This document shows positions 25,446-37,111 of a DNA stretch of 64,000 nt, piece after piece. Numbering within the stretch: the first letter of the stretch is position 1; each line of letters starts with the position of its first letter. The stretch spans positions 62,001 to 126,000 of the forward strand of contig NC_133294.1 in NCBI RefSeq assembly GCF_005239225.2, in the 5' to 3' direction. The notes below the pieces were generated by a model that made no database searches, was not told the origin of the DNA, and was given only the letters and a program-made list of their open reading frames with translations. The stretch comes from Populus alba. Its lineage: Eukaryota > Streptophyta > Magnoliopsida > Malpighiales > Salicaceae. Both the position numbers and the translations under genes were made by a program.

Positions 25446-25889
25446 GATCCCTCTTGAGCATGTATGCTTCTGCTACTTGTTCTACATCAGACTTTCTTCC
25501 GCAAACGGCGAAACGCTTTGAGTCGGTGAGTTCCGCGGCATTCCGACTTCGATGCCCCGGTTGCCGAAATTCAGTTGCCTTTGAATTTCGAGTGGTCCCT
25601 CTTGAGCATGTCTGCTTCTTCTACTTGTTCTACATCAGACTTTCTTCCCCAAACAGCGAAACGCTTTGACTCGGTGAGTTTTGCGGCATTCCGACTTCGA
25701 TGCCCCGATTTTCGAAATTCAGTTGCCTTTGAATTTCGGGTGATCCCTTTTGAGCATGTCTGCTTCTGCTACTTGTTCTACACCAGACTTTCTTCCGCAT
25801 ACGGCGAAACGCTTTGACTCGGTGAGTTTCGCGGCATTCCGACTTCGATGCCCCGGTTGCCGAAATTCAGTTGGCTTTGAATTTCGGGT
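25446..25889. repeat. Three-monomer module, copy 4 of 4
   Basis: Same ordered variants as at 3333, 4968 and 14224, with CCCCGATTTTCG and the 296-bp spacing. It lies 22.1 kb from copy 1. Confidence 0.75.
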
Positions 25890-26036
25890 GATCCCTCTTG
25901 AGCATGTATGCTTCTGCTACTTGTTCTACATCAGACTTCTTTCGCAAACAGCGAAACGCTTTGACTCGGTGAGTTTCGCGGCATTCCGACTTCGATGCCC
26001 CGGTTGCCAAAATTCAGTTGCTTTTGAATTTCGGGT

Positions 26037-26485
26037 GATCCCTCATGAGCATGTATGCTTCTGCTACTTGTTCTCCATCAGACTTTCTTCCGCAAACAGC
26101 GAAACGCTTTGACTCGGTGAGTTTCGCGGCATTCCGACTTCGATGCCCTGGTTGCCGAAATTCAGTTGGTTTTGAATTTTGGGGGATCCCTCTTGAGCAT
26201 GTATGCTTCTGCTACTTGTTCTACATCAGACTTCTTTCGCAAACAGCGAAACGCTTTGACTCGGTGAGTTTCGCGGCATTCCGACTTCGATGCCCCAGTT
26301 CCTGAAATTCAGTTGCCTTTGAATTTCGAGTGGTCCCTCTTGAGCATGTATGCTTCTGGTACTTGTTCTACATCAAACTTTCTTCCGCAAACGGCGAAAC
26401 GCTCTGACTCGGTGATTTTCGCGACATTCAGACATCGATGACCCGGTTGCCGAAATTCAGTTGCCTTTGAATTTCGAGTGATCCC
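26037..26485. repeat. 9/10-monomer repeat module, copy 3
   Basis: Same variant order as 24559, offset 1478 bp. The following monomers at 26488 resemble those at 25750, an additional 738-bp (five-monomer) relation. Confidence 0.78.
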
Positions 26486-28781
26486 TCTTGAGCATGTCTG
26501 CTTCTGCTACTTGTTCTACATCAGACTTTCTTCCCCAAACGGCGAAACGCTTTGAATCGGTGAGTTTCGCGGCATTCCGACTTCGATGCCCCGGTTGCCG
26601 AAATTCAGTTGGCTTTGAATTTCGGGTGATCCCTCTTGAGCATGTATGCTTCTGCTACTTGTTCTACATCAGACTTCTTTCGCAAACAGCGAAACGTTTT
26701 GACTCGGTGAGTTTCGCGGCATTCCGACTTCGATGCCCCGGTTGCCAAAATTCAGTTGCTTTTGAATTTCGGGTGATCCCTCTTGAGCATGTATGCTTCT
26801 GCTACTTGTTCTACATCAGACTTTCTTCCGCAAATGGCGAAACGCTTTGACTCGGTTAGTTTCGCGGCATTCCGACTTCGATACCACGGTTGCCGAAATT
26901 CAGTTGCCTTTGAATTTCGGGTGATCCCTCTTGAGCATGTATGCTTCTGCTACTTGTTCTACATCAGACTTTCTTTCGCAAACGGCGAAACGCTTTGACT
27001 CGGTGAGTTTCACGGCATTCCGTCTTCGATGCCCCGGTTGCGAAAATTCAGCTGCCTTTGAATTTCGGGTGATCCCTCATGAGCATGTATGCTTCTTCTA
27101 CTTGTTCTACATTAGACTTTCTTCAGCAAACGGCGAAACACTTTGACTCGGTTAGTTTCGCGGCATTCCGACTTCCATGCCCCGGTTGACGAAATTTAGT
27201 TGGCTTTGAATTTAGTGGGATCCCTCTTGAGCATGTATGCTTCTGCTACTTGTTCTACATCAGACTTTCTTTCGCAAACAGCGAAACGCTTTGACTCGGT
27301 GAGTTTCGCGGCATTCCGACTTCGATGCCCCGGTTGCCGAAATTCAGTTGCCTTTTGAATTTCGGGTGATCCCTCTTGAGCATGTATGCTTCTGCTACTT
27401 GTTCTACATCAGACTTTCTTCTGCAAACGGCGAAACGCTTTGACTCGGTGAGTTTCGCGGCATTCCGACTTCGATCCCCTGGTTGCGGAAATTCAATTAC
27501 CTTTGAATTTCGGGGGATCCCTCTTGAGCATGTATGCTTCTGCTACTTGTTCTACATCAGACTTTCACCGCAAATGGCGAAACGCTTTGAGTCGGTGAGT
27601 TTTGCGGCATTCCGATTTCGATGCCCCGGTTGCCGAAATTCAGTTGCCTTTGAATTTCGTGTGATCCTTCTTCAACACGTCTGCTTCTGCTACTTTTTCT
27701 ACATCAGACTTTCTTCCACAAACGACGAAACGCTGTGACTCGGTGAGTTTCGCGGCATTCCGACTTCGATGCCCCGGTTGCCGAAATTCAGTTGCCATTG
27801 AATTTCGGGTGATCCCTCTTGAGCATGTATGCTTCTGGTACTTGTTCTACACCAGAATTTCTTCCGCAAACGGCGAAACGCTTTGACTCGGTGAGTTTTC
27901 GCGGCATTCCGACTTCGATGCCCCGGTTGCCGAAATTCAGTTGGCTTTGAATTTCGGGTGATCCCTCTTGAGCATGTATGCTTCTGCTACTTGTTCTCCA
28001 TCAGACTTCTTTCGCAAACAGCGAAACGCTTTGACTCGGTGAGTTTCGCGGCATTCCGACTTCGATGCCCCGGTTGCCAAAATTCAGTTGCTTTTGAATT
28101 TCGGGTGATCCCTCTTGAGCATGTATGCTTCTGCTACTTGTTCTACATCAGACTTTCTTCCGCAAATGGCGAAACGCTTTGACTCGGTTAGTTTCGCGGC
28201 ATTCCGACTTCGATACCACGGTTTCAAAAATTCAGTTGCCTTTGATTTTCGGGTGATCCCTCTTGAGCATGTACGCTTCTGCTACATGTTCTACATCAGA
28301 CTTTCTTTCGCAAACGGCGAAACGATTTGACTCGGTGAGTTTCACGGCATTCCGTCTTCGATGCCCCGGTTGCGAAAATTCAGCTGCCTTTAAATTTCGT
28401 GTGATCCTTCTTCAGCACGTCTGCTTCTGCTACTTTTTCTACATCAGACTTTCTTCCACAAACGACGAAACGCTGTGACTCGGTGAGTTTCGCGGCATTC
28501 CGACTTCGATGCCCCGGTTGCCGAAATTCAGTTGCCATTCAATTTCGGGTGATCCCTCTTGAGCATGTATGCTTCTGGTACTTGTTCTACACCAGAATTT
28601 CTACCGCAAACGGCGAAACGCTTTGAATCGGTGAGTTTCGCGGCATTCCGACTTCGATGCCCCGGTTGCCAAAATTCAGTTGCCTTTGAATTTCGGGAGA
28701 TCCCTCTTGAGCATGTCTGCTTCTTCTACTTGTTCTGCACCAGACTTTCTTCCGCAAAAGGTGAAACGCTTTGACTCGGTG
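26486..28781. repeat. Mosaic satellite segment with a 9-monomer relation
   Basis: Monomers at 26783 and 28115 match at an offset of 1332 bp (9 x 148). The CACCAGAATTTC variant, dominant further right, becomes frequent from about 27850. The segment contains the first copy of a four-monomer block described at 27368. Confidence 0.8.
27368..27959. repeat. Four-monomer block E, copy 1
   Basis: Ordered variants are CTTCTGCAAACGG, TTTCACCGCAAATGG, a CTTCAACACGTCTGC monomer and a CTTCTGGTACTTG monomer. The block recurs at 34209 (offset 6841 bp) and 40399 (offset 6190 bp). Confidence 0.8.
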
Positions 28782-31700
28782 ACTTTCGCGTCATTCCGAC
28801 TTCGATGCCCCGGTTGCCGAAATTCAGTTGCCTTTGAATTTCGGGTGATCCCTCTTGAGCATGTCTGCTTCTACTACTTGTTCTACACCAGACTTTCTTC
28901 CGCAAACGGCGAAACGCTTTGACTCGGTGCGTTTCCCGGCATTCCGACTTCGATGCCCGGTTGCCGAAATTCAGTTGCCTTTGAATTTCAGGTGATCCTT
29001 CTTAATCATGTCTGCTTCTGCTACTTGTTCTAAATCAGACTTTCTTCCGCAAACGGCGAAACACTTTGACTCGGTGAGTTTCGCGGCATTCCGACATCGA
29101 TGCCTCGGTTGCCGAAATTCAGTTGCCTTTGAATTTCGGGGGATCCCTCTTGAGCATGTATGCTTCTGCTACTTGTTCTACATCAGACTTTCTTCCCCAA
29201 ACAGCGAAACGCTATGACTCTGTGAGTTTCGCGGCATTCCGACTTCGATGCCCTGGTTGCCGAAATTCAGTTGCCTTTGAATTTCGGGTGATCCCTCTTG
29301 AGCATGTATGCTTCTGCTACTTGTTCTACACCTGAATTTCTTTCGCAAACGGCGAAACGCTTTGACTCGGTGAGTTTCGCAGCATTCCGACTTCGATGCC
29401 CCGGTTGCCGAAATTCAGTTGCCTTTGAATTTCGGGCGATCCCTCTTGAGCATGTATGCTTCTGCTACTTGTTCTACACCTGAATTTCTTCCGCAAACGG
29501 CGAAACGCTTTGACTCGGTGAGTTTCGCGGCATTCCGACTTCGATGCCCCGGTTGCCGAAATTCTGTTGCTTTTGAATTTCGGGTGATCCTCTTGAGCAT
29601 GTATGGTTCTGCTACTTGTTCTACATCAGACTTTCTTCCGCAAATGGCGAAACGCTTTTACTCGGTGAGTTTCGCGGCATTTCCGACTTCGATGCCCCGG
29701 TTGCCAAATTCAGTTGCCTTTGAATTTCGGGTGATCCCTCTTGAGCATGTATGCTTCTGCTACTTGTTCTACATCAGACTTTCTTCCCCAAACAGCGAAA
29801 CGCTTTGACTCGGTGAGTTTCGCGGCATTCCGACTTCGATGCCCCGGTTGCCGAAATTCAGTTGCCTTTGAATTTCGGGTGATCCCTCTTGAGCATGTAT
29901 GCTTCTGCTACTTGTTCTACACCTGAATTTCTTCCGCAAACGGCGAAACGCTTTGACTCGGTGAGTTTCGCGGCATTCCGACTTCGATGCCCCGGTTGCC
30001 GAAATTCAGTTGCCTTTGAATTTCGGGTGATCCCTCTTGAGCATGTATGGTTCTGCTACTTGTTCTACATCAGAATTTCTTCCGCAAAAGGCGAAACGCT
30101 TTGACTCGGTGAGTTTCGCGGCATTCCGACTTCGATGCCCGGTTGCCGAAATTCAGTTGCCTTTGAATTTCGGGTGATCCCTCTTGAGCATGTATGCTTC
30201 TGCTACTTGTTCTACATCAGACTTTCTTCGCAAACGGCGAAACGCTTTGACTCGGTGAGTTTCGCGGCATTCCGACTTCGATGCCCCGGTTGCCGAAATT
30301 CAGTTGCCTTTTGAATTTCGGTGATCCCTCTTGAGCATGTATGCTTCTGCTACTTGTTCTACACCAGACTTTCTTCCGCAAACGGCGAAACGCTTTGACT
30401 CGGTGAGTTTCGTGGCATTCCGACTTCGATGCCCCGGTTGCGGAAATTCAGTTGCCTTTGAATTTCGGGGATCCCTCTTGAGCATGTATGCTTCTGCTAC
30501 TTGTTCTACATCAGACTTTCTTCCCGCAAACAGCGAAACGCTTTGACTCTGTGAGTTTCGCGGCATTCCGACTTCGATGCCCCGGTTGCCGAAATTCAGT
30601 TGCCTTTGAATTTCGGGTGATCCCTCTTGAGCACGTATGCTTCTGCTACTTGTTCTACACCAGAATTTCTTCCGCAAACCGGCGAAAACGCTTTGACTCG
30701 GTGAGTTTCGCGGCATTCCGACTTCGATGCCCCGGTTGCCGAAATTCAGTTGCCTTTGAATTTCGGGTGATCCCTCTTGAGCATGTATGCTTCTGCTACT
30801 TGTTCTACACCAGACTTTCTTCCGCAAAGGCGAAACGCTTTGACTCGGTGAGTTTCGCGGCATTCCGACTTCGATGCCCCGGTTTGCCGAAATTCAGTTG
30901 CCTTTGAATTTCGGGTGATCCCTCTTGAGCATGTATGCTTCTGCTACTTGTTCTACATCAGACTTTCTTCCGCAAACGGCGAAACGCTTTGACTCGGTGA
31001 GTTTCGCGGCATTCCGACTTCGATGCCCCGGTTGCCGAAATTCAGTTGCCTTTGAATTTCGGGTGATCCCTCTTGAGCATGTATGCTTCTGCTACTTGTT
31101 CTACATCAGACTTTCTTCCGCAAAGCGAAACGCTTTGACTCGGTGAGTTTCGTGGCATTCCGACATCGATGCCCCGGTTGCCGAAATTCAGTTGCCTTTG
31201 AATTTCGGGTGATCCCTCTTGAGCATGTATGCTTCTGCTACTTGTTCTACAGAATTTCTTCCGCAAACGGCGAAACGCTTTGACTCGGTGAGTTTCGCGG
31301 CATTCCGACTTCGATGCCCCGGTTGCCGAAATTCAGTTGCCTTTGAATTTCGGGTGATCCCTCTTGAGCATGTATGCTTCTGCTACTTGTTCTACATCAG
31401 ACTTTCTTCCGTAAACGGCGAAACGCTTTGACTCGGTGAGTTTCGGCATTCCGACTTCGATGCCCCGGTTGCCGAAATTCAGTTGCCTTTGAATTTCGGG
31501 TGATCCCTCTTGAGCATGTATGCTTCTGCTACTTGTTCTACAACTTTCTTCCGCAAATGGCGAAACGCTTTGACTCGGTGAGTTTCGCGGCATTCCGACT
31601 TCGATGCCCCGGTTGCCGAAATTCAGTTGCCTTTGAATTTCGGGTGATCCCTCTTGAGCATGTATGCTTCTGCTACTTGTTCTACATCAGACTTTCTTCC

Positions 31701-32584
31701 GCAAACGGCGAAACGCTTTGACTCGGTGAGTTCGGCATTCCGACTTCGATGCCCCGGTTGCCGAAATTCAGTTGCCTTTGAATTTCGGGTGATCCCTCTT
31801 GAGCATGTATGCTTCTGCTACTTGTTCTACACAGAATTTCTTCCGCGCGAAACGCTTTGACTCGGTGAGTTTCGCGCATTCGACTTCGATGCCCCGGTTG
31901 CCGAAATTCAGTTGCCTTTGAATTTCGGGTGATCCCTCTTGAGCATGTATGCTTCTGCTACTTGTTCTACATCAGACTTTCTTCCGCAAAACGGCGAAAC
32001 GCTTTGACTCGGTGAGTTTCGCGGCATTCCGACTTCGATGCCCGGTTGCCGAAATTCAGTTGCCTTTGAATTTCGGGTGATCCCTCTTGAGCATGTATGC
32101 TTCTGCTACTTGTTCTACATCAGACTTTCTTCCCAAACAGGCGAAACGCTTTGACTCGGTGAGTTTCGCGGCATTTCGACTTCGATGCCCCGGTTGCCGA
32201 AATTCAGTTGCCTTTGAATTTCGGGTGATCCCTCTTGAGCATGTATGCTTCTGCTACTTGTTCTACATCAGACTTTCTTCCGCAAAATGGCGAAACGCTT
32301 TGACTCGGTGAGTTTCGCGCATTTCGACTTCGATGCCCCGGTTGCCGAAATTCAGTTGCCTTTGAATTTCGGGTGATCCCTCTTGAGCATGTATGCTTCT
32401 GCTACTTGTTCTACATCAGACTTTCTTCCGCAAACGGCGAAACGCTTTGACTCGGTGAGTTTCGCGGCATTCCGACTTCGATGCCCCGGTTGCCGAAATT
32501 CAGTTGCCTTTGAATTTCGGGTGATCCCTCTTGAGCATGTATGCTTCTGCTACTTGTTCTACATCAGACTTTCTTCCGCAAACG

Positions 32585-32613
32585 GCGAAACGCTTTGACT
32601 CGGTGAGTTTCGC
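32585..32613. repeat. Monomer dyad 1: 7-bp inverted repeat, 15-nt loop
   Basis: GCGAAAC at 32585-32591 and GTTTCGC at 32607-32613 are perfect reverse complements separated by 15 nt. The pair recurs in most monomers; variants with GTGAAAC, ACGAAAC or TTTCAAGG lose one or more pairs. Function unknown. Confidence 0.8.
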
Positions 32614-32633
32614 GGCATTCCGACTTCGATGCC
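32614..32633. repeat. Monomer dyad 2: 5-bp inverted repeat, 10-nt loop
   Basis: GGCAT at 32614-32618 pairs with ATGCC at 32629-32633. It abuts dyad 1 directly. The arms are short and could be coincidental, but they are kept in most monomers. Confidence 0.55.
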
Positions 32634-32640
32634 CCGGTTG

Positions 32641-32668
32641 CCGAAATTCAGTTGCCTTTGAATTTCGG
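32641..32668. repeat. Monomer dyad 3: perfect 10-bp inverted repeat, 8-nt loop
   Basis: CCGAAATTCA at 32641-32650 and TGAATTTCGG at 32659-32668 are perfect reverse complements around the loop GTTGCCTT. This is the strongest secondary-structure signal in the monomer and is present throughout the array. In monomers with AATTCAATTGCC (for example 9071-9098) the stem grows to 11 bp with a 6-nt loop. In right-hand monomers ending TTTCAATTTTGG (for example 47061-47088) it is weakened. Confidence 0.9.
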
Positions 32669-32681
32669 GTGATCCCTCTTG

Positions 32682-32693
32682 AGCATGTATGCT
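32682..32693. repeat. Monomer dyad 4: AGCAT-GT-ATGCT near-palindrome
   Basis: Five-bp arms flank two bases. Variants with CTTAAGCATG extend the arms to six pairs, whereas the common GAAAATG and GTCTGC variants destroy them. Confidence 0.65.
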
Positions 32694-33546
32694 TCTGCTA
32701 CTTGTTCTACATCAGAATTTCTTCCGCAAAAGCGAAACGCTTTGACTCGGTGAGTTTCGCGGCATTCCGACTTCGATGCCCGGTTTGCCGAAATTCAGTT
32801 GCCTTTGAATTTCGGGTGATCCTCTTGAGCATGTATGCTTCTGCTACTTGTTCTACATCAGACTTTCTTCCGCAAAAGCGAAACGCTTTGACTCGGTGAG
32901 TTTCGCGGCATTCCGACTTCGATGCCCCGGTTGCCGAAATTCAGTTGCCTTTGAATTTCGGGTGATCCCTCTTGAGCATGTATGCTTCTGCTACTTGTTC
33001 TACATCAGACTTTCTTCCGCAAACGGCGAAACGCTTTGACTCGGTGAGTTTCGCGGCATTCCGACTTCGATGCCCCGGTTGCCGAAATTCAGTTGCCTTT
33101 GAATTTCGGGTGATCCCTCTTGAGCATGTATGCTTCTGCTACTTGTTCTACACCTTTCTTCCGCAAACGGCGAAACGCTTTGACTCGGTGAGTTTCGACA
33201 TTCCGACTTCGATGCCCCGGTTGCCGAAATTCAGTTGCCTTTGAATTTCGGGTGATCCCTCTTGAGCATGTATGCTTCTGCTACTTGTTCTACATCAGAC
33301 TTTCTTCCGCAAACGGCGAAACGCTTTGACTCGGTGAGTTTCGCGGCATTCCGACTTCGATGCCCCGGTTGCCGAAATTCAGTTGCCTTTGAATTTCGGG
33401 TGATCCCTCTTGAGCATGTATGCTTCTGCTACTTGTTCTACACCAGACTTTCTTAAACAGCGAAAACGCTTTGACTCGGTGAGTTTCGCGGCATTCCGAC
33501 ATCGATGCCCCGGTTGCCGAAATTCAGTTGCCTTTGAATTTCGGGT

Positions 33547-33669
33547 GATCCCTCTTGAGCATGTCTGCTTCTGCTACTTGTTCTACACAGACTTTCTTCC
33601 GCAAACGGCGAAACGCTTTGACTCGAGCAGACTTGGTTGCCGAAATTCAGTTGCCTTTGAATTTCGGGT
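33547..33669. repeat. Truncated monomer, 123 bp, distinct junction
   Basis: Missing about 25 bp relative to the consensus, with the junction GACTCGAGCAGACTTGG. It differs from the recurrent 122-bp class and appears once. Confidence 0.75.
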
Positions 33670-33816
33670 GATCCCTCTTGAGCATGTCTGCTTCTCTACT
33701 TGTTCTGCAACCAGACTTTCTTCCGCAAAGGTGAAACGCTTTGACTCGGTGACTTTCGCGGCATTCCGACTTCGATGCCCCGGTTGCCGAAATTCAGTTG
33801 CCTTTGAATTTCGGGA

Positions 33817-33938
33817 GATCCCTCTTGAGCATGTATGCTTCTGCTACTTGTTCTACATCAGACTTTCTTCCGCAAATGGCGAAACGCTTTTACTCGATGC
33901 ACTGGTTGCCGAAATTCAGTTGCCTTTGAATTTCGGGT
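33817..33938. repeat. 122-bp truncated monomer, copy 1
   Basis: 26 bp spanning the GGTGAGTTTCGCGGCATTCC region is missing, leaving the junction TTTTACTCGATGCACTGG. GATC-to-GATC spacing is exactly 122 bp. Confidence 0.88.
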
Positions 33939-34086
33939 GATCCCTCTTGAGCATGTCTGCTTCTTCTACTTGTTCTGCACCAGACCTTCTTCCGCAAAAG
34001 GTGAAACGCTTTGACTCGGTGACTTTCGCGTCATTCCGACTTCGATGCCCCGGTTGCCGAAATTCAGTTGCCTTTGAATTTCGGGA

Positions 34087-34208
34087 GATCCCTCTTGAGC
34101 ATGTCTGCTTCTGCTACTTGTTCTACATCAGACTTTCTTCCGCAAATGGCGAAACGCTTTTACTCGATGCCCCGGTTGCCGAAATTCAGTTGCCTTTGAA
34201 TTTCGGGT
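34087..34208. repeat. 122-bp truncated monomer, copy 2
   Basis: Same deletion, junction TTTTACTCGATGCCCCGG. With the full 148-bp monomer before it (33939-34086) it forms a 270-bp dimer. Confidence 0.88.
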
Positions 34209-34799
34209 GATCCCTCTTGAGCATGTATGCTTCTGCTACTTGTTCTACATCAGACTTTCTTCTGCAAACGGCGAAACGCTTTGACTCGGTGAGTTTCGCG
34301 GCATTCCGACTTCGATCCCCTGGTTGCGGAAATTCAATTGCCTTTGAATTTCGGGGGATACCTCTTGAGCATGTATGCTTCTGCTACTTGTTCTACATCA
34401 GACTTTCACCGCAAATGGCGAAACACTTTGAGTCGGTGAGTTTTGCGGCATTCCGATTTCGATGCCCCGGTTGCCGAAATTCAGTTGCCTTTGAATTTCG
34501 TGTGATCCTTCTTCAACACGTCTGCTTCTGCTACTTTTTCTACATCAGACTTTCTTCCACAAACGACGAAACGCTGTGACTCGGTGAGTTTCGCGGCATT
34601 CCGACTTCGATGCCCCGGTTGCCGAAATTCAGTTGCCTTTCAATTTCGGGTGATCCCTCTTGAGCATGTATGCTTCTGGTACTTGTTCTACACCAGAATT
34701 TCTACCGCAAACGGCGAAACGCTTTGACTCGGTGAGTTTCGCGGCATTTCGACTTCGATGCCCCGGTTGCCGAAATTCAGTTGGCTTTGAATTTCGGGT
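34209..34799. repeat. Four-monomer block E, copy 2
   Basis: Nearly identical to 27368-27959 at an offset of 6841 bp. It directly follows a truncated monomer, which copy 1 does not. Confidence 0.82.
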
Positions 34800-35069
34800 G
34801 ATCCCTCTTGAGCATGTATGCTTCTGCTACTTGTTCTACACCAGAATTTCTTCCGTAAAAGGCGAAACGCTTTGACTCGGTGAGTTTCGTGGCATTCCGA
34901 CTTCCATGCCCCGGTTGCCGAAATTCAGTTGCCTTTGAATTTCGGGTGATCCCTCTTGAGCATGTATGCTTCTGCTACTTTTTCTACAGCAGACTTTCTG
35001 CCGCAAATGGTGAAACGCTTTTACTCGATGCACTGGTTGCCGAAATTCAGTTGCCTTTGAATTTCGGGT
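34800..35069. repeat. 148+122 dimer F, copy 1 (truncated monomer 34948-35069)
   Basis: A full monomer with CCGTAAAAGGCG is followed by a truncated one with TTTCTACAGCAGAC and the junction TTTTACTCGATGCACTGG. The same dimer recurs at 36399 and 37849. Confidence 0.87.
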
Positions 35070-35365
35070 GATCCCTCTTGAGCATGTCTGCTTCTTCTAC
35101 TTGTTCTGCACGAGACTTTCTTCCGCAAAAGGTGAAACGCTTTGACTCGGTGACTTTCGTGTCATTCCGACTTCGATGCCCCGGTTGCCGAAATTCAGTT
35201 GCCTTTGAATTTCGGGAGATCCCTCTTGAGCATGTCTGCTTTTGCTACTTGTTCTACAACAGACTTTCTTCCGGAAACGGCGAAAAGTTTTGACTCGGTG
35301 CGTTTCCCGGCATTCCGACTTAGATGCCCCGGTTGCCGAAATTCAGTTGCCTTTGAATTTCGGGT

Positions 35366-36090
35366 GCTCCCTCTTGAGCATGTATGCTTCTGCTACTTGT
35401 TCTACACCAGAATTTCTTCCGTAAAAGGCGAAACGCTTTGACTTGGTGAGTTTCGCGGCATTCCGACTTCCATGCCCCGGTTGCCGAAATTCAGTTGCCT
35501 TTGAATTTCGGGTGATCCCCTTGAACATGTATGCTTCTGCTACTTGTTCTACATCAGACTTTCTTCCGGAAACGGCGAAACGCTTTGACTCGGTGAGTTT
35601 CGCGGCACTCCGACTTTGATGCCCCCGTTGCCGGAATTCAGTTGCCTTTGAATTTCGGGTGATCCCCTTGAGCATGTATGCTTCTGCTACTTGTTCTACA
35701 TCAGACTTTCTTCCCCAAACAGCGAAACGCTTTGACTCAGTGAGTTTCGCGGCATTCTGACATCGATGCCCCGGTTGCCGAAATTCAGTTGCCATTGAAT
35801 TTCGGGTGATCCATCTTGAGCATGTATGTTTCTGCTACTTGTTCTACACCTGAATTTCTTCCGCAAATGGCGAAACGCTTTGACTCGGTGAGTTTCGCGG
35901 CACTCCGACTTCGATGCCCCCGTTGCCGAAATTCAGTTGCCTTTGAATTTCGGGTGCTCCCTTTGAGCATGTATGCTTCGGCTATTTGTTCTACATCAGA
36001 CTTTCTTCACCAAACAGCGAAACGCTTTGAGTCAGTGAGTTTCGTGGCATTCCGACATACATGCCCCGGTTGCCGAAATTCAGTTGCCTT
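35366..36090. repeat. Five-monomer block, copy 1
   Basis: Matches 37112-37836 at a constant 1746-bp offset. Diagnostic variants are GGGTGCTCCCTC, GATCCCCTTGAAC, GCACTCCGAC and CTTCACCAAACAGCG. Confidence 0.82.
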
Positions 36091-36398
36091 TGAATTTCGA
36101 GTGATCCCTCTTGAGCATATATGGTTCTGCTACTTGTTCTACCCCACAATTTCTTCCGCAAAAGGCGAAACGCTTTGTCTCGATGACTTTCGCGGCATTC
36201 CGACTTCCATGCCCCGGTTGCCGAAATTCAGTTGCCTTTGAATTTCGCTAGATCCCTCTTGAGCATGTCTGCTTTTGCTACTTGTTCTACAACAGAGTTT
36301 CTTCCCCAAACAGCGAAACGCTTCGACTCGGTGAGTTTCGCGGCATTCCGACTTTGATGCCCCTGTTGCCGAAATTCAGTTGCCTTTCAATTTCGGGT

Positions 36399-36668
36399 GA
36401 TGCCTCTTGAGCATGTCTGCTTCTGCAACTTGTTCTACACCAGAATTTCTTTCGTAAAAGGTGAAACGCTTTGACTCGGTGAGTTTCGTGGCATTCCGAC
36501 TTCCATGCCCCGGTTGCCGAAATTCAGTTGCCTTTGAATTTCGGGTGATCCCTCTTGAGCATGTATGCTTCTGCTACTTTTTCTACAGCAGACTTTCTGC
36601 CGCAAATGGTGAAACGCTTTTACTCGATGCACTGGTTGCCGAAATTCAGTTGCCTTTGAATTTCGGGT
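36399..36668. repeat. 148+122 dimer F, copy 2 (truncated monomer 36547-36668)
   Basis: Same dimer as at 34800, 1599 bp downstream, with the identical truncation junction. Confidence 0.87.
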
Positions 36669-37111
36669 GATCCCTCTTGAGCATGTCTGCTTCTTCTACT
36701 TGTTCTGCACGAGACTTTCTTCCGCAAAAGGTGAAACGCTTTGACTCGGTGACTTTCGCGTCATTCCGACTTAGATGCCCCGGTTGCCGAAATTCAGTTG
36801 CCTTTGAATTTCGGGTGCTCCCTCTTGAGCATGTATGCTTCTGCTACTTGTTCTACACCAGAATTTCTTCCGTAAAAAGCGAAACGCTTTGACTCGGTGA
36901 GTTTCGCGGCACTCCGACTTTGATGCCCCCGTTGCCGGAATTCAGTTGCCTTTGAATTTCGGGTGATCCCCTTGAGCATGTATGCTTCTGCTACTTGTTC
37001 TACAACAGACTTTCTTCCGCAAACGGCGAAAAGCTTTGACTCGGTGCGTTTCTCGGCATTCCGACTTAGATGCCCCGGTTGCCAAAATTCAGTTGCCTTT
37101 GAATTTCGGGT

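Larger units (their letters stand above)
32523..32670. repeat. Representative consensus monomer, 148 bp
   Basis: This monomer matches the most common base at nearly every position and is flanked by equally clean copies. It runs from one GATCCCTC to the next. By hand count it has 74 G+C of 148 (50%) and 12 CpG. In order it contains GATCCCTC, the AGCATGTATGCT near-palindrome, a pyrimidine-rich stretch (32694-32733), GCGAAAC/GTTTCGC arms, GGCAT/ATGCC arms, and a strong hairpin dyad ending just before the next GATC. Its length is not a multiple of three, so reading frames rotate from monomer to monomer. Confidence 0.95.
28782..33546. repeat. Homogeneous, consensus-like satellite zone
   Basis: About 32 monomers match one consensus closely, so higher-order structure fades. 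The remaining differences are largely small deletions private to single monomers, for example near 31120 (GCAAAGCGAAACG), 31445 (TTTCGGCATTCC), 31540 (CTACAACTTTC), 31850 (CCGCGCGAAACG) and 33155 (CTACACCTTTC). This could be recent amplification or over-smoothed consensus sequence. Confidence 0.8.

Noticed and set aside
32607..32624. CENP-B box-like motif at TTTCGCGGCATTCCGAC
   Set aside because: Compared with the nTTCGnnnnAnnCGGGn core it keeps TTCG, the central A and part of the last block only, about 7 of 9 key bases. That is not enough to call a binding site, and many organisms lack CENP-B boxes.
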